Origin: Pseudomonas entomophila | Lineage (GTDB): Bacteria > Pseudomonadota > Gammaproteobacteria > Pseudomonadales > Pseudomonadaceae | Assembly: GCF_029478665.1 (NCBI RefSeq) | Contig: NZ_JARPQB010000058.1 | Span: 57,263-121,262 of the forward strand | DNA length: 64,000 nucleotides | Direction: 5' to 3' | Shown here: one piece after another, positions 19,049 through 25,816 of the stretch | Position numbering within the stretch: the stretch's first letter is position 1 | How the letters are laid out: the number at the start of each line of letters is the position of its first letter | Translations under genes and position numbers: made by a program | The notes under the pieces: generated by a model | Database searches by the model: none | Told to the model about the DNA's origin: nothing | The model's input: the letters and a program-made list of their open reading frames with translations, nothing else

Positions 19049-19185
19049 GCATTTATATAGGGTGGTATCGGATGTGCTTCCCATGGTATGCCATTGGCAG
19101 AGGTGCAGGATTTGAGGGTGGTCAATCAGGTGGCGAGATTGGAAAAACTACTGGGGAGGTCATATACGAATGGATGCCTCAATGA
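19045..19185 (+). pseudogene. remnant of a PAAR-effector C-terminal tail (unit 3)
   Basis: The frame reads CFPWYAIGRGAGFEGGQSGG, then EIGKTTGEVIYEWMPQ and a stop. The order of the glycine-rich part and the final E-x-x-Y-E matches the end of the effector at 18078 but is more divergent. There is no N-terminal part. The stop overlaps the start of the third immunity gene (ATGA). Confidence 0.65.
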
Positions 19186-19580
19186 TTCCTAATCCGCGTA
19201 ATTGGTGGGTGGGTTATCAGATGATCTTTCTTTTAGGGCCTATTGCAAGTTTCCTGGTAGGAATGGCCTTGATTGCCCATCTTGCCTGGGGCCGTGATTT
19301 CGATCGGGTCATGACCGCCCTTCGGAGTAGCAGCTGGCTTGAACTTCAGAAAAACATTTGGGGGACTACCACCTTTTGGTCGAGATGGCTTTTGCTGGGG
19401 GCGGTCAGTGGGATTCTCGCTTGGTCCAGCATTCACATCAGGCGCGGCGAGCTCGATAGGCTCGAATTGCGAAATTTTCCAGCAGACCTCAGGCGGCGCT
19501 TGTTTGCTGGCGAGGTAATGATGCTGGGTGGGCTCTTTCTATCCTGCATCGCAGTAGGTTTTTATCGCGTTCATGGGTAA
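19182..19580 (+). CDS. putative membrane immunity protein 3 (divergent paralogue)
   Basis: The 132-residue protein has the same plan as the two upstream immunity proteins: N-terminal helix (IFLLGPIASFLVGMALIAHL), LRSSSWLELQKNIWG block, IRRGELDRLE block, and C-terminal helix (MMLGGLFLSCIAVGFY). ATG 19182 is chosen because it overlaps the preceding stop as ATGA and gives an N terminus (MIPNPRNWW) aligned with MIDISGW and MIDLREW. An ATG 12 bp upstream is also in frame. Confidence 0.75.
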   Translation: MIPNPRNWWVGYQMIFLLGPIASFLVGMALIAHLAWGRDFDRVMTALRSSSWLELQKNIWGTTTFWSRWLLLGAVSGILAWSSIHIRRGELDRLELRNFPADLRRRLFAGEVMMLGGLFLSCIAVGFYRVHG

Positions 19581-19599
19581 CTGTTGTCCCTGCATCTAT

Positions 19600-19715
19600 C
19601 TGGGTCATGGTACTTCGGGGGGATTGTGGGGAGTTGCTCGATGAGGTTGCATATGATTGATGTAAGTGGCTGGCCTAATATTTTCAAGCTTGTGTTGCAG
19701 GGCACTCCATGTGGG
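19600..19715 (+). pseudogene. truncated effector-tail plus immunity-gene fragment (unit 4)
   Basis: The tail reads GELLDEVAYD and a stop. An immunity start at 19653 overlaps it by ATGATTGA and reads MIDVSGWPNIFKLVLQGTP, after which homology ends abruptly. The DNA is much closer to the intact pair at 18040-18127 than units 2 and 3 are, so this looks like a more recent partial duplication. REP-like sequence follows. Confidence 0.75.
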
Positions 19716-19741
19716 GCTGAGCGGTTTTTTGTGGTGGTGCG

Positions 19742-19800
19742 CACATCGAGCGGCGCCGCCCGCGCGGATCCGCGATGCGCCGCCCGCGCGGCGCTGGATC
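19742..19800. repeat. GC-rich REP-like repeat
   Basis: The block GCGCCGCCCGCGCGG occurs twice around GATCCGCGATGC. Part of it resembles the REP-like tail near 16436-16460 (GATGCGCCG, GGCGCT). It abuts the truncated immunity fragment and may mark the right recombination border of the island. Confidence 0.5.
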
Positions 19801-19874
19801 TGATACACGCAGAAGATTTTTGGCTGACCCTCTCGCTGTACTGCGAGGCGGTGTGTCGCCAAGGGCCAGGGGGA

Positions 19875-20987
19875 TCAACTGCCCGCGAACGGAATACTCT
19901 GCACCACTTCCAGCTCATACCCAGCCAGGCCCGCGTATTTCAGTGGTGGCCCGAGGTGGCGCAGCTTGCCCACGCCCAGGTCCTGGAGAATCTGCGCGCC
20001 GGTGCCGACTTCCGAATACACCTTCGACTGCCCGCGCTGGTAGGGGCGCATCGGCTGCGTGAGCTGCGGCACGCGTTCAAGCAGGGCTTGCGAAGACTCA
20101 TGGTTGGCCAGGATCACCACCACCCCGGCACCTTCCTCGGCCACTTTCTGCAACGCCGCCCACAGCGTCCAGTTGGCCGGGCCGGCATACTCGGCCCCGA
20201 CCAGGTCGCGCAGCGGGTCGATCACATGCACGCGCACCAGGGTCGGCTGCTCGCGGCGGATATCGCCCATCACCATGGCCATGTGCACACCGCCTTCGAT
20301 GCGGTCCTCGTAGGTGACCAGGCGGAAGGTGCCGTGCACCGTGGGCAGTTCGCGTTCGCCGATGCGCTTGACGGTCTGCTCGGTGCTCAGGCGGTAGTGG
20401 ATCAGGTCGGCGATGGTGCCGATCTTGATGCCATGGCGGGCGGCGAACACTTCCAGGTCCGGGCGCCGGGCCATGCTGCCGTCGTCGTTGAGCACCTCGA
20501 CGATGACCGACGCCGGGCTGAAACCGGCCAGGCGTGCCAGGTCGCAGCCGGCCTCGGTGTGGCCGGCGCGGGTCAGCACGCCGCCTTCGCGGGCTCGCAG
20601 GGGGAAGACATGGCCAGGCTGCACCAGGTCCTCGGGGCGGGCAGCGGGCGCCATGGCGGCGGCCACGGTGCGCGCCCGGTCGGCGGCGGAAATGCCGGTG
20701 GTGACGCCGCTGGCGGCCTCGATCGACACCGTGAAGGCGGTGCTGAACATGCTGCCATTGCTTGGCACCATCTGTTCGAGGCCCAGGCGCTGGCAGTGCT
20801 CGTCGGTCAGGGTCAGGCAGATCAGGCCCCGCGCCTCGCGGGCCATGAAGTTGATGGCCTGGGCGTCGCAGTGCTCGGCGGCGATCAGCAGGTCGCCTTC
20901 GTTTTCCCGGTCCTCGTCATCCACCAGCAGGACCATCCGGCCTTGGCGGTAGTCTTCGAGGAGTTCTTCGATGCGGTTGAAAGGCAT
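19875..20987 (-). CDS. ribB: 3,4-dihydroxy-2-butanone-4-phosphate synthase with degenerate RibA domain
   Basis: The N-terminal half (about 1-200) is a standard DHBP synthase, making the four-carbon riboflavin precursor from ribulose 5-phosphate: DDEDRENEGDL, then RAGHTEAGCDLARLAG. The C-terminal half resembles GTP cyclohydrolase II, but the zinc-binding cysteine cluster is missing; the site reads VHVIDPLRDLVGAEYAG. It should therefore have only RibB activity, as in several Pseudomonas RibB proteins. It stands away from any riboflavin operon, beside a palindromic operator and a DUF1330 gene, so it is probably a paralogue with special regulation. Confidence 0.88.
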   Translation of the reverse strand: MPFNRIEELLEDYRQGRMVLLVDDEDRENEGDLLIAAEHCDAQAINFMAREARGLICLTLTDEHCQRLGLEQMVPSNGSMFSTAFTVSIEAASGVTTGISAADRARTVAAAMAPAARPEDLVQPGHVFPLRAREGGVLTRAGHTEAGCDLARLAGFSPASVIVEVLNDDGSMARRPDLEVFAARHGIKIGTIADLIHYRLSTEQTVKRIGERELPTVHGTFRLVTYEDRIEGGVHMAMVMGDIRREQPTLVRVHVIDPLRDLVGAEYAGPANWTLWAALQKVAEEGAGVVVILANHESSQALLERVPQLTQPMRPYQRGQSKVYSEVGTGAQILQDLGVGKLRHLGPPLKYAGLAGYELEVVQSIPFAGS

Positions 20988-21015
20988 GCTGCACGCTCAC
21001 GGTGGTCGGCTAAAA

Positions 21016-21033
21016 ATTATGGTATACCATAAT
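21016..21033. promoter_or_regulatory. perfect 18-bp palindromic operator
   Basis: ATTATGGTATACCATAAT reads the same on both strands. It lies in the 78-bp gap between divergently transcribed ribB and the DUF1330 gene, so one dimeric repressor could control both. The half-site is repeated before the ABC operon (16209). TGGTATACCA-like sites are common for GntR-family regulators, but no regulator gene is present in this window. Confidence 0.7.
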
Positions 21034-21065
21034 ACATTGTTCACCCTGCAACAGGAGCACGACGA

Positions 21066-21359
21066 ATGAAGGCCTACTGGATCGCCCATGTGGATGTCAC
21101 CGACCCCGAGCAGTACCAGCAGTACACCCAGCGCGCCCCGGCGGCGTTCGCCGCGTTTGGCGGGCGTTTCCTGGCCCGCGGTGGGCGCAGCGAGGCGATG
21201 GAAGGCGGGGCGACGCCCCAGCGTAGCGTGGTGATCGAGTTCGATTCGTATGAGCAGGCCGTGGCGTGTTATCGCTCCGAGCTGTACCAGGCGGCCTGCC
21301 GGCACCGCCAGGGGGTTGCCCAGGCGCGGGTGATCATTGTCGAGGGGATTGCGCCCTGA
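21066..21359 (+). CDS. DUF1330 family protein
   Basis: The small 97-residue protein of the dimeric ferredoxin-like fold type begins MKAYWIAHVDVTDPEQYQQY and contains FLARGG and VVIEFDSYEQAVACYRS, all typical of DUF1330. The biochemical role of the family is unknown. A strong ribosome-binding site (ACAGGAGC) precedes the ATG. It diverges from ribB across a perfect palindrome, so a functional link to that gene is likely. Confidence 0.88.
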   Translation: MKAYWIAHVDVTDPEQYQQYTQRAPAAFAAFGGRFLARGGRSEAMEGGATPQRSVVIEFDSYEQAVACYRSELYQAACRHRQGVAQARVIIVEGIAP

Positions 21360-21397
21360 GTTCAGGCATGGGGGCTGTCGGAGTTGGGGCTGCTTTG

Positions 21398-21430
21398 CAG
21401 CCCATCGCGGGTAAACCCGCTCCTACAGGT
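21398..21430. repeat. REP-like half element
   Basis: The sequence around CGGGTAAACCCGCTCCTACAG resembles a REP half-copy. It lies between the convergent DUF1330 and terC genes. Confidence 0.5.
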
Positions 21431-21446
21431 TCGGCGTCCTGCCGGT

Positions 21447-22460
21447 TCACGACCGCCTGGCCTCATCGCTGTCCGCCGCATCCGCCTGCTTGTCACGGGT
21501 GCGCAGCAGCGACAACAACACCCCACCCAGCAGCAACCCGAACGTCACCCCCAGCGACAAGGCCGCCGGCACCTTGCCCACCAGCCCGTGGTAGAAGATC
21601 TTGCAACCGATGAAGACCAGCACCATCGCCAGCGCGTACTTGAGGTAAATGAACCGGTGCATCAAGGCCGCCAGGGCGAAATACAGCGAGCGCAGGCCGA
21701 GGATGGCGAAGATGTTCGAGGTGTAGACGATGAACGGGTCCTGGGTGATGGCGAAGATCGCCGGCACGCTGTCGACGGCGAACACCAGGTCGGCCAGCTC
21801 GATCAGCACCAGGGCCAGGAACAGCGGCGTCGCGTAGCGGATCGCCCTGGTCGCCCCGGGAGGCGTCAGGCGCACGAAGAAACGCGGGCCATGGATCTGC
21901 TCGGTGACCCGCATGTGCCGGCGGACGAAGCGCAGCACCGGGTTGTTGGCCAGGTCCGGGTGGGCATCGTCCTTGGTCAGCGCCATCTTGATACCGGTGA
22001 ACAGCAGGAAGGCGCCGAAGAGGTACAGCACCCAGGCAAAGTGCTGCACCAGCGCCGCGCCCACGCCGATCATGATCGCCCGCAGCACCACCACGCCGAG
22101 GATGCCCCAGAACAGCACGCGGTGCTGGTAGCGGCGGGGGATGGCGAAGAAGCCGAAGATCATCGCCATGACGAACACGTTGTCCATCGACAGTGACTGC
22201 TCGACCAGGAAACCGGTGTAGAACTCCAGCGCCGCCTGGGCGCCCAGCTCATGCCAGACCCACACGCCGAACAGCACGCCGACGCTGAAATAGCCGGCAT
22301 ACAGCAGCAGGCTTTCACGCATCTCGATCTCGCGCTCCTGGCGGTGCAGCACGCCCAGGTCGAGCACCAGCAGGCCGATGACGATGACGATGAACACCAG
22401 CCACAACCAGGTGCTGGTGCCGAGGAATGAATCGGTGAGGAATGTGTGCAGAGCCGTCAT
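21447..22460 (-). CDS. TerC/Alx family integral membrane protein
   Basis: The 337-residue inner-membrane protein has about eight or nine hydrophobic segments and the family signature SLSMDNVFVMAMIF (about 89-102), plus a second acidic membrane motif (LADLVFAVDSVPAIFAI). These paired Asp motifs characterise TerC/Alx proteins, which export manganese or act in metal and alkaline stress in E. coli; the function here is inferred from that. A good ribosome-binding site (AAGGAGGGG) lies just upstream, and a hairpin lies at 22534-22572 in the leader. Confidence 0.92.
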   Translation of the reverse strand: MTALHTFLTDSFLGTSTWLWLVFIVIVIGLLVLDLGVLHRQEREIEMRESLLLYAGYFSVGVLFGVWVWHELGAQAALEFYTGFLVEQSLSMDNVFVMAMIFGFFAIPRRYQHRVLFWGILGVVVLRAIMIGVGAALVQHFAWVLYLFGAFLLFTGIKMALTKDDAHPDLANNPVLRFVRRHMRVTEQIHGPRFFVRLTPPGATRAIRYATPLFLALVLIELADLVFAVDSVPAIFAITQDPFIVYTSNIFAILGLRSLYFALAALMHRFIYLKYALAMVLVFIGCKIFYHGLVGKVPAALSLGVTFGLLLGGVLLSLLRTRDKQADAADSDEARRS

Positions 22461-22533
22461 GAGCCCCTCCTTGATTGTCGACGTTGCATGGCAACAGTGA
22501 TTCCGACATGGCGGCGCTAACCGTCAGAGGGGC

Positions 22534-22572
22534 CCGGCATCACATGGAGTTGATACTAGATGTGAATGCCGG
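22534..22572 (-). promoter_or_regulatory. hairpin in the terC leader
   Basis: Arms CCGGCAT-CACAT and ATGTG-AATGCCGG pair almost perfectly around a 14-nt loop, between the lipoprotein gene and terC. It is followed on the transcript by GCCCCTC, which is complementary to the terC ribosome-binding site GAGGGGC. It may terminate the lipoprotein transcript or be part of a leader switch. Confidence 0.4.
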
Positions 22573-22620
22573 AGGTGCCTGGACGAGGCTGTTACATTTC
22601 TTTGCTTCAGCGCAGATCGG

Positions 22621-23277
22621 TTATCGGTAGTTCGCCGCGTAGGCCTGGCGCAAACCGACCGCCCAGCCATCGAGCACGGCCTTGACGTTATCGGCGGTCA
22701 TCGCCTGCGCATCGTTTTCCAGTGGCGTGCCGGTGCCGCTGAGCATGGCTTCGGCGATGACCCGGCCGCTGCTACCCGCCTCGAAGATCAGCTCGGTGGC
22801 GATGCCACTGTCGCGGTCACGCACGCCCGTGGCGCTGCTGATCCCCGCTGCCACCAGGGTCACCGGCAACCATTCGTAGAAACGCAGGCCCTGGGTATTG
22901 GCGCTGACGCGGGTGATGGCCGGCCTGACCACCAAGGTGTTGGGGCCGGGTTTGTCGACCACGGTCATCACCTTGCCCAGCTCGCTGCGCAGCGTCGCGT
23001 CGTAGTAGTGGCTGATGGCGCTGAGCGTGGCCTGGGGAATACGGTCGCTGGGCAAAGGCGCGGGATAGTACTGGCTGGGTTGCAGGTAAACCTCGATATA
23101 GCGACCCCGCGGCCATTTTGGGTCTACCCAGCTGAGCACGGTCTCGCCCGACGGAGTCTGTTGCCGGGTGAGCAGGCTGTAGTCGCTGAGAAACCCGGAC
23201 GGCGCCGGCTTGCTGCTGCACGCCGACAGGCCAAGGGTGCTGGTCAGCACCATCGCCAGCAGATGACGGCGGCTCAT
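22621..23277 (-). CDS. DUF3313-type lipoprotein
   Basis: The 218-residue protein has a lipoprotein signal peptide: MSRRHLLAMVLTSTLGLSAC with the lipobox Cys at about 20. The mature part resembles DUF3313 proteins (Y-L-x-x-Q-Y region, FYEWLPVTLVAAG, and a C-terminal VLDGWAVGLRQAY helix). The start is chosen at the ATG giving this signal; it overlaps the stop of the upstream small gene as ATGA. It is presumably anchored in the outer or inner membrane on the periplasmic side. Function unknown. Confidence 0.85.
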   Translation of the reverse strand: MSRRHLLAMVLTSTLGLSACSSKPAPSGFLSDYSLLTRQQTPSGETVLSWVDPKWPRGRYIEVYLQPSQYYPAPLPSDRIPQATLSAISHYYDATLRSELGKVMTVVDKPGPNTLVVRPAITRVSANTQGLRFYEWLPVTLVAAGISSATGVRDRDSGIATELIFEAGSSGRVIAEAMLSGTGTPLENDAQAMTADNVKAVLDGWAVGLRQAYAANYR

Positions 23278-23612
23278 GGGCGCGCGCCCTCTTGCGGCGT
23301 TGCTTGCCTGGCCTGAAGCGGGGCGCCGTCGCGTGAGTCGTGGATGCTCAGTTGCCCGTGGGCCATCAGCCAGTTGACCAGATCCCGGGTCGGCACGCTG
23401 TGACAGTACTCGACCCATTCACCAGACTCTGGACCGTAGTGTTCGAAGTAGCGGCGCAACGTGATCCGGCTCTGATCGTCCGCAAGGTCCAGGCTCACCT
23501 GCTGCACGAGCAGCGAGCCCGATTGCCCCCGGCTCGTGGTGCGTGCGCTGAGCACCAGGGGGGCGGTGCCCTCGTGCCGGTCGATGCGGTTGCGAGTGTC
23601 GGTGATCGTCAT
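23274..23612 (-). CDS. conserved hypothetical protein, 112 residues
   Basis: The small soluble protein begins MTITDTRNRIDRHEGTA and has no signal peptide or membrane segment. The sequence contains an aromatic/acidic central part (YFEHYGPESGEWVEYCHSV). It is probably translationally coupled to the DUF3313 lipoprotein gene through a 4-bp overlap. I do not recognise a family. The start is the ATG at 23612; longer in-frame extensions upstream lack protein-like composition. Confidence 0.65.
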   Translation of the reverse strand: MTITDTRNRIDRHEGTAPLVLSARTTSRGQSGSLLVQQVSLDLADDQSRITLRRYFEHYGPESGEWVEYCHSVPTRDLVNWLMAHGQLSIHDSRDGAPLQARQATPQEGARP

Positions 23613-23767
23613 GATGAGCCCTCGAGTAGGTTGAAGGCCCGCAGGGTGTAGGACTATTTTTGCCAGGTGATGTCTGGAACATGTCGGGCGTGATGAAATG
23701 TTGCGCGATTGAAATATATGACCTGCGCCGTGCAATGGTTTTAGATACGCCTTTTTCCTGGACCGGT

Positions 23768-24481
23768 ATGACCGTGAGCAGATTGCTGATCGTCGATGAC
23801 GACGTGGAAATCCTTGCCCTGTTGAAGCAGTTCTTCGTCCAGCAGGGCTACGAGGTGGACCTGGCCACCGAGGGCCAGTCGATGTGGGCGGCGATCGAGC
23901 GGCAGTGCCCGGACGCGATCATCCTCGACCTGATGATGCCGGGCGAGGGCGGCCTGAGCCTGTGCCAGAAGCTGCGGGCGCAGGTCGGGGTGCCGATCAT
24001 CATGCTCACCGCCATGGCGGAATTGAGCGACCGCATCATCGGCCTGGAACTGGGCGCCGATGACTACCTGACCAAGCCCTTCGACCCCCGCGAACTGCTG
24101 GCCCGCCTGCGCGCCGTGCAGCGTCGCGCCGGCGAGCCGCTGCCGCGAGGCGAGGTCGCCCGGCCGGTGATCGGTTTCGCCGGGTGGCGCCTGGATATCA
24201 CCTGCCGCGAACTGCGCTCGCCCGAGAACGTGATGATTCCGCTGTCCGGCGCGGAATTCGACCTGCTGGTGGTGTTTCTCGAGCACCCCCAGCACATCCT
24301 CACCCGCGAGCAACTGATCGACCTGACCCGTGGCCACGGCCATGACGCCTTCGACCGCAGCATCGACGTGCAGGTCAGCCGGCTGCGGCGCAAGATCGAG
24401 CCGGACAGCAAACGCCCGGACCTGATTCGCACCGTGCGCAACGGCGGCTACCTGTTCACCGCCAAGGTGACCCGCTCGTGA
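23768..24481 (+). CDS. OmpR-family response regulator
   Basis: The 237-residue regulator has a receiver domain (LLIVDDDVEI, phospho-acceptor Asp in IILDLMMPGEGG at about 57, LTKPFDP lysine) and a winged-helix DNA-binding domain (about 135-232, LTREQLIDLTRGHGHDAFDRSIDVQVSRLR, split here by its motif). The start at MTVSRLLIVDDD gives the normal receiver N terminus. It overlaps the sensor kinase gene by 4 bp (GTGA). The signal and target genes are unknown. The neighbouring PhoB-type binding-protein gene may be coincidental. Confidence 0.9.
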   Translation: MTVSRLLIVDDDVEILALLKQFFVQQGYEVDLATEGQSMWAAIERQCPDAIILDLMMPGEGGLSLCQKLRAQVGVPIIMLTAMAELSDRIIGLELGADDYLTKPFDPRELLARLRAVQRRAGEPLPRGEVARPVIGFAGWRLDITCRELRSPENVMIPLSGAEFDLLVVFLEHPQHILTREQLIDLTRGHGHDAFDRSIDVQVSRLRRKIEPDSKRPDLIRTVRNGGYLFTAKVTRS

Positions 24482-25812
24482 TCTGGCGCCTGCTCGGCCG
24501 CGACACGCTCAGGCGGCGGATCGCCCTGACCATCTTTATCGCGCTGCTGGCCTCGCTGGCGCTCAACGCCTTGTTCGTCCAAGTGGCCGGCAGCTGGGCG
24601 CGGCCGCCCATCGAACGCACCGGCCTGCTCGAGCAGATTGCCGTGACCACCCGGGTGATCGAGACCGCGCCGGCATCGTTGCGCCTGCAACTGGCACAGG
24701 CGGCGAGCACACCGGCCTTGCAGGTGCGCTGGAGCACTCAGCGTGGTGAGCTCGGTATGCCTGGCCCCGGTACGCAGCTCCATTCGCGGCAAGTGCCGGC
24801 CATGGCGCAGTTGCTGGGGCCTGAGCGCGCCATCGAGGTGTACAACCCGGGTGACTGGCCCGCGGGCAGCGCCGAGGCGCACTACGCGGCGCTGGTGGCG
24901 CTGGCCGATGGCAGCTGGCTGTCGTTCGTGCCGCCGGAGCGCAGTTGGGGCCTGAGCGTGACGGCGCGGCTGGCGGTGGTCATCGGCCTGGGGTTGGTGG
25001 CGACCCTGCTGGTCGCCTGGTGGGCCACCCGCCAGTTGGCCAACCCGCTGCAGCGCTTCGCCAGCGCTGCGCGGCGTTTCGGTGGCGACCTGCAGGCGCC
25101 GCCCATCGCGGTCGAAGGCCCCGAGGAAATTCGCCAGGCGATCATCGCCTTCAACACCATGCAGGCGCAGATCCAGCACTTCCTGTGCGAGCGCACCCAC
25201 CTGCTCGCGGCCATCTCCCATGACCTGCGCGCACCGTTGACGCGCATGCGCCTGCGCAGCGAATTCATGGAAGACACCGACCATCAACGCAAGCTGGTAC
25301 GCGATGTCGACGAGATGCAGACGATGATCAACGCGGCCCTGGCGTTTTTCCGCGAAGGCACGCAACTGGAGCAGCGCACCGCCTACGACTTGGCCGAGCT
25401 GTTGCAGACCCTCGTCGACGACTACCGCGACCAGCAGGTTGCCGTCGAGTACAGCGGCCCTGCGCACCTGGTGCATGACGGCCGCCCGCTGGCGACCAAG
25501 CGGGTGATCGTCAACCTGCTGGAAAATGCCGTGAAATATGCGCGTGACCCGCAGATCGCGCTGAGTCGCGGTGCGCACCTGATCGTCATCGAAGTCAGTG
25601 ACCGGGGGCCGGGCATTCCCGACGAGGCGCTGGAGCGTGTGTTCGATCCGTTCTACCGGCTGGAGGGGTCGCGCAATCGCGACACCGGTGGCGTTGGCCT
25701 CGGCTTGTCGGCCGCCCGGGCCAGCGTGCGTGAACAGGGGGGCGAATTGACCTTGCAAAATCGCAGTGGCGCCGGGCTGGTGGCCCGGGTCGAACTGCCC
25801 GATTACCGCTGA
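24478..25812 (+). CDS. sensor histidine kinase (EnvZ-like layout)
   Basis: The 444-residue inner-membrane kinase is paired with the upstream response regulator. It has transmembrane helix 1 at about 15-37, a periplasmic domain of roughly 125 residues, helix 2 at about 162-185, a HAMP segment, the phospho-accepting H-box (AAISHDLRAPLTRMR, His at about 243) and an ATPase domain with N-box (NLLENAVKYA), DRGPGIP and GLGLSAA. The start is a GTG overlapping the regulator stop. The ligand is unknown. Confidence 0.9.
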   Translation: MIWRLLGRDTLRRRIALTIFIALLASLALNALFVQVAGSWARPPIERTGLLEQIAVTTRVIETAPASLRLQLAQAASTPALQVRWSTQRGELGMPGPGTQLHSRQVPAMAQLLGPERAIEVYNPGDWPAGSAEAHYAALVALADGSWLSFVPPERSWGLSVTARLAVVIGLGLVATLLVAWWATRQLANPLQRFASAARRFGGDLQAPPIAVEGPEEIRQAIIAFNTMQAQIQHFLCERTHLLAAISHDLRAPLTRMRLRSEFMEDTDHQRKLVRDVDEMQTMINAALAFFREGTQLEQRTAYDLAELLQTLVDDYRDQQVAVEYSGPAHLVHDGRPLATKRVIVNLLENAVKYARDPQIALSRGAHLIVIEVSDRGPGIPDEALERVFDPFYRLEGSRNRDTGGVGLGLSAARASVREQGGELTLQNRSGAGLVARVELPDYR

Positions 25813-25816
25813 GGGG

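Noticed and set aside
22461..22572. A classical yybP-ykoY manganese riboswitch before terC
   Set aside because: The conserved GGGGAGUAG-type core could not be found; only a hairpin and a short complementarity are visible.
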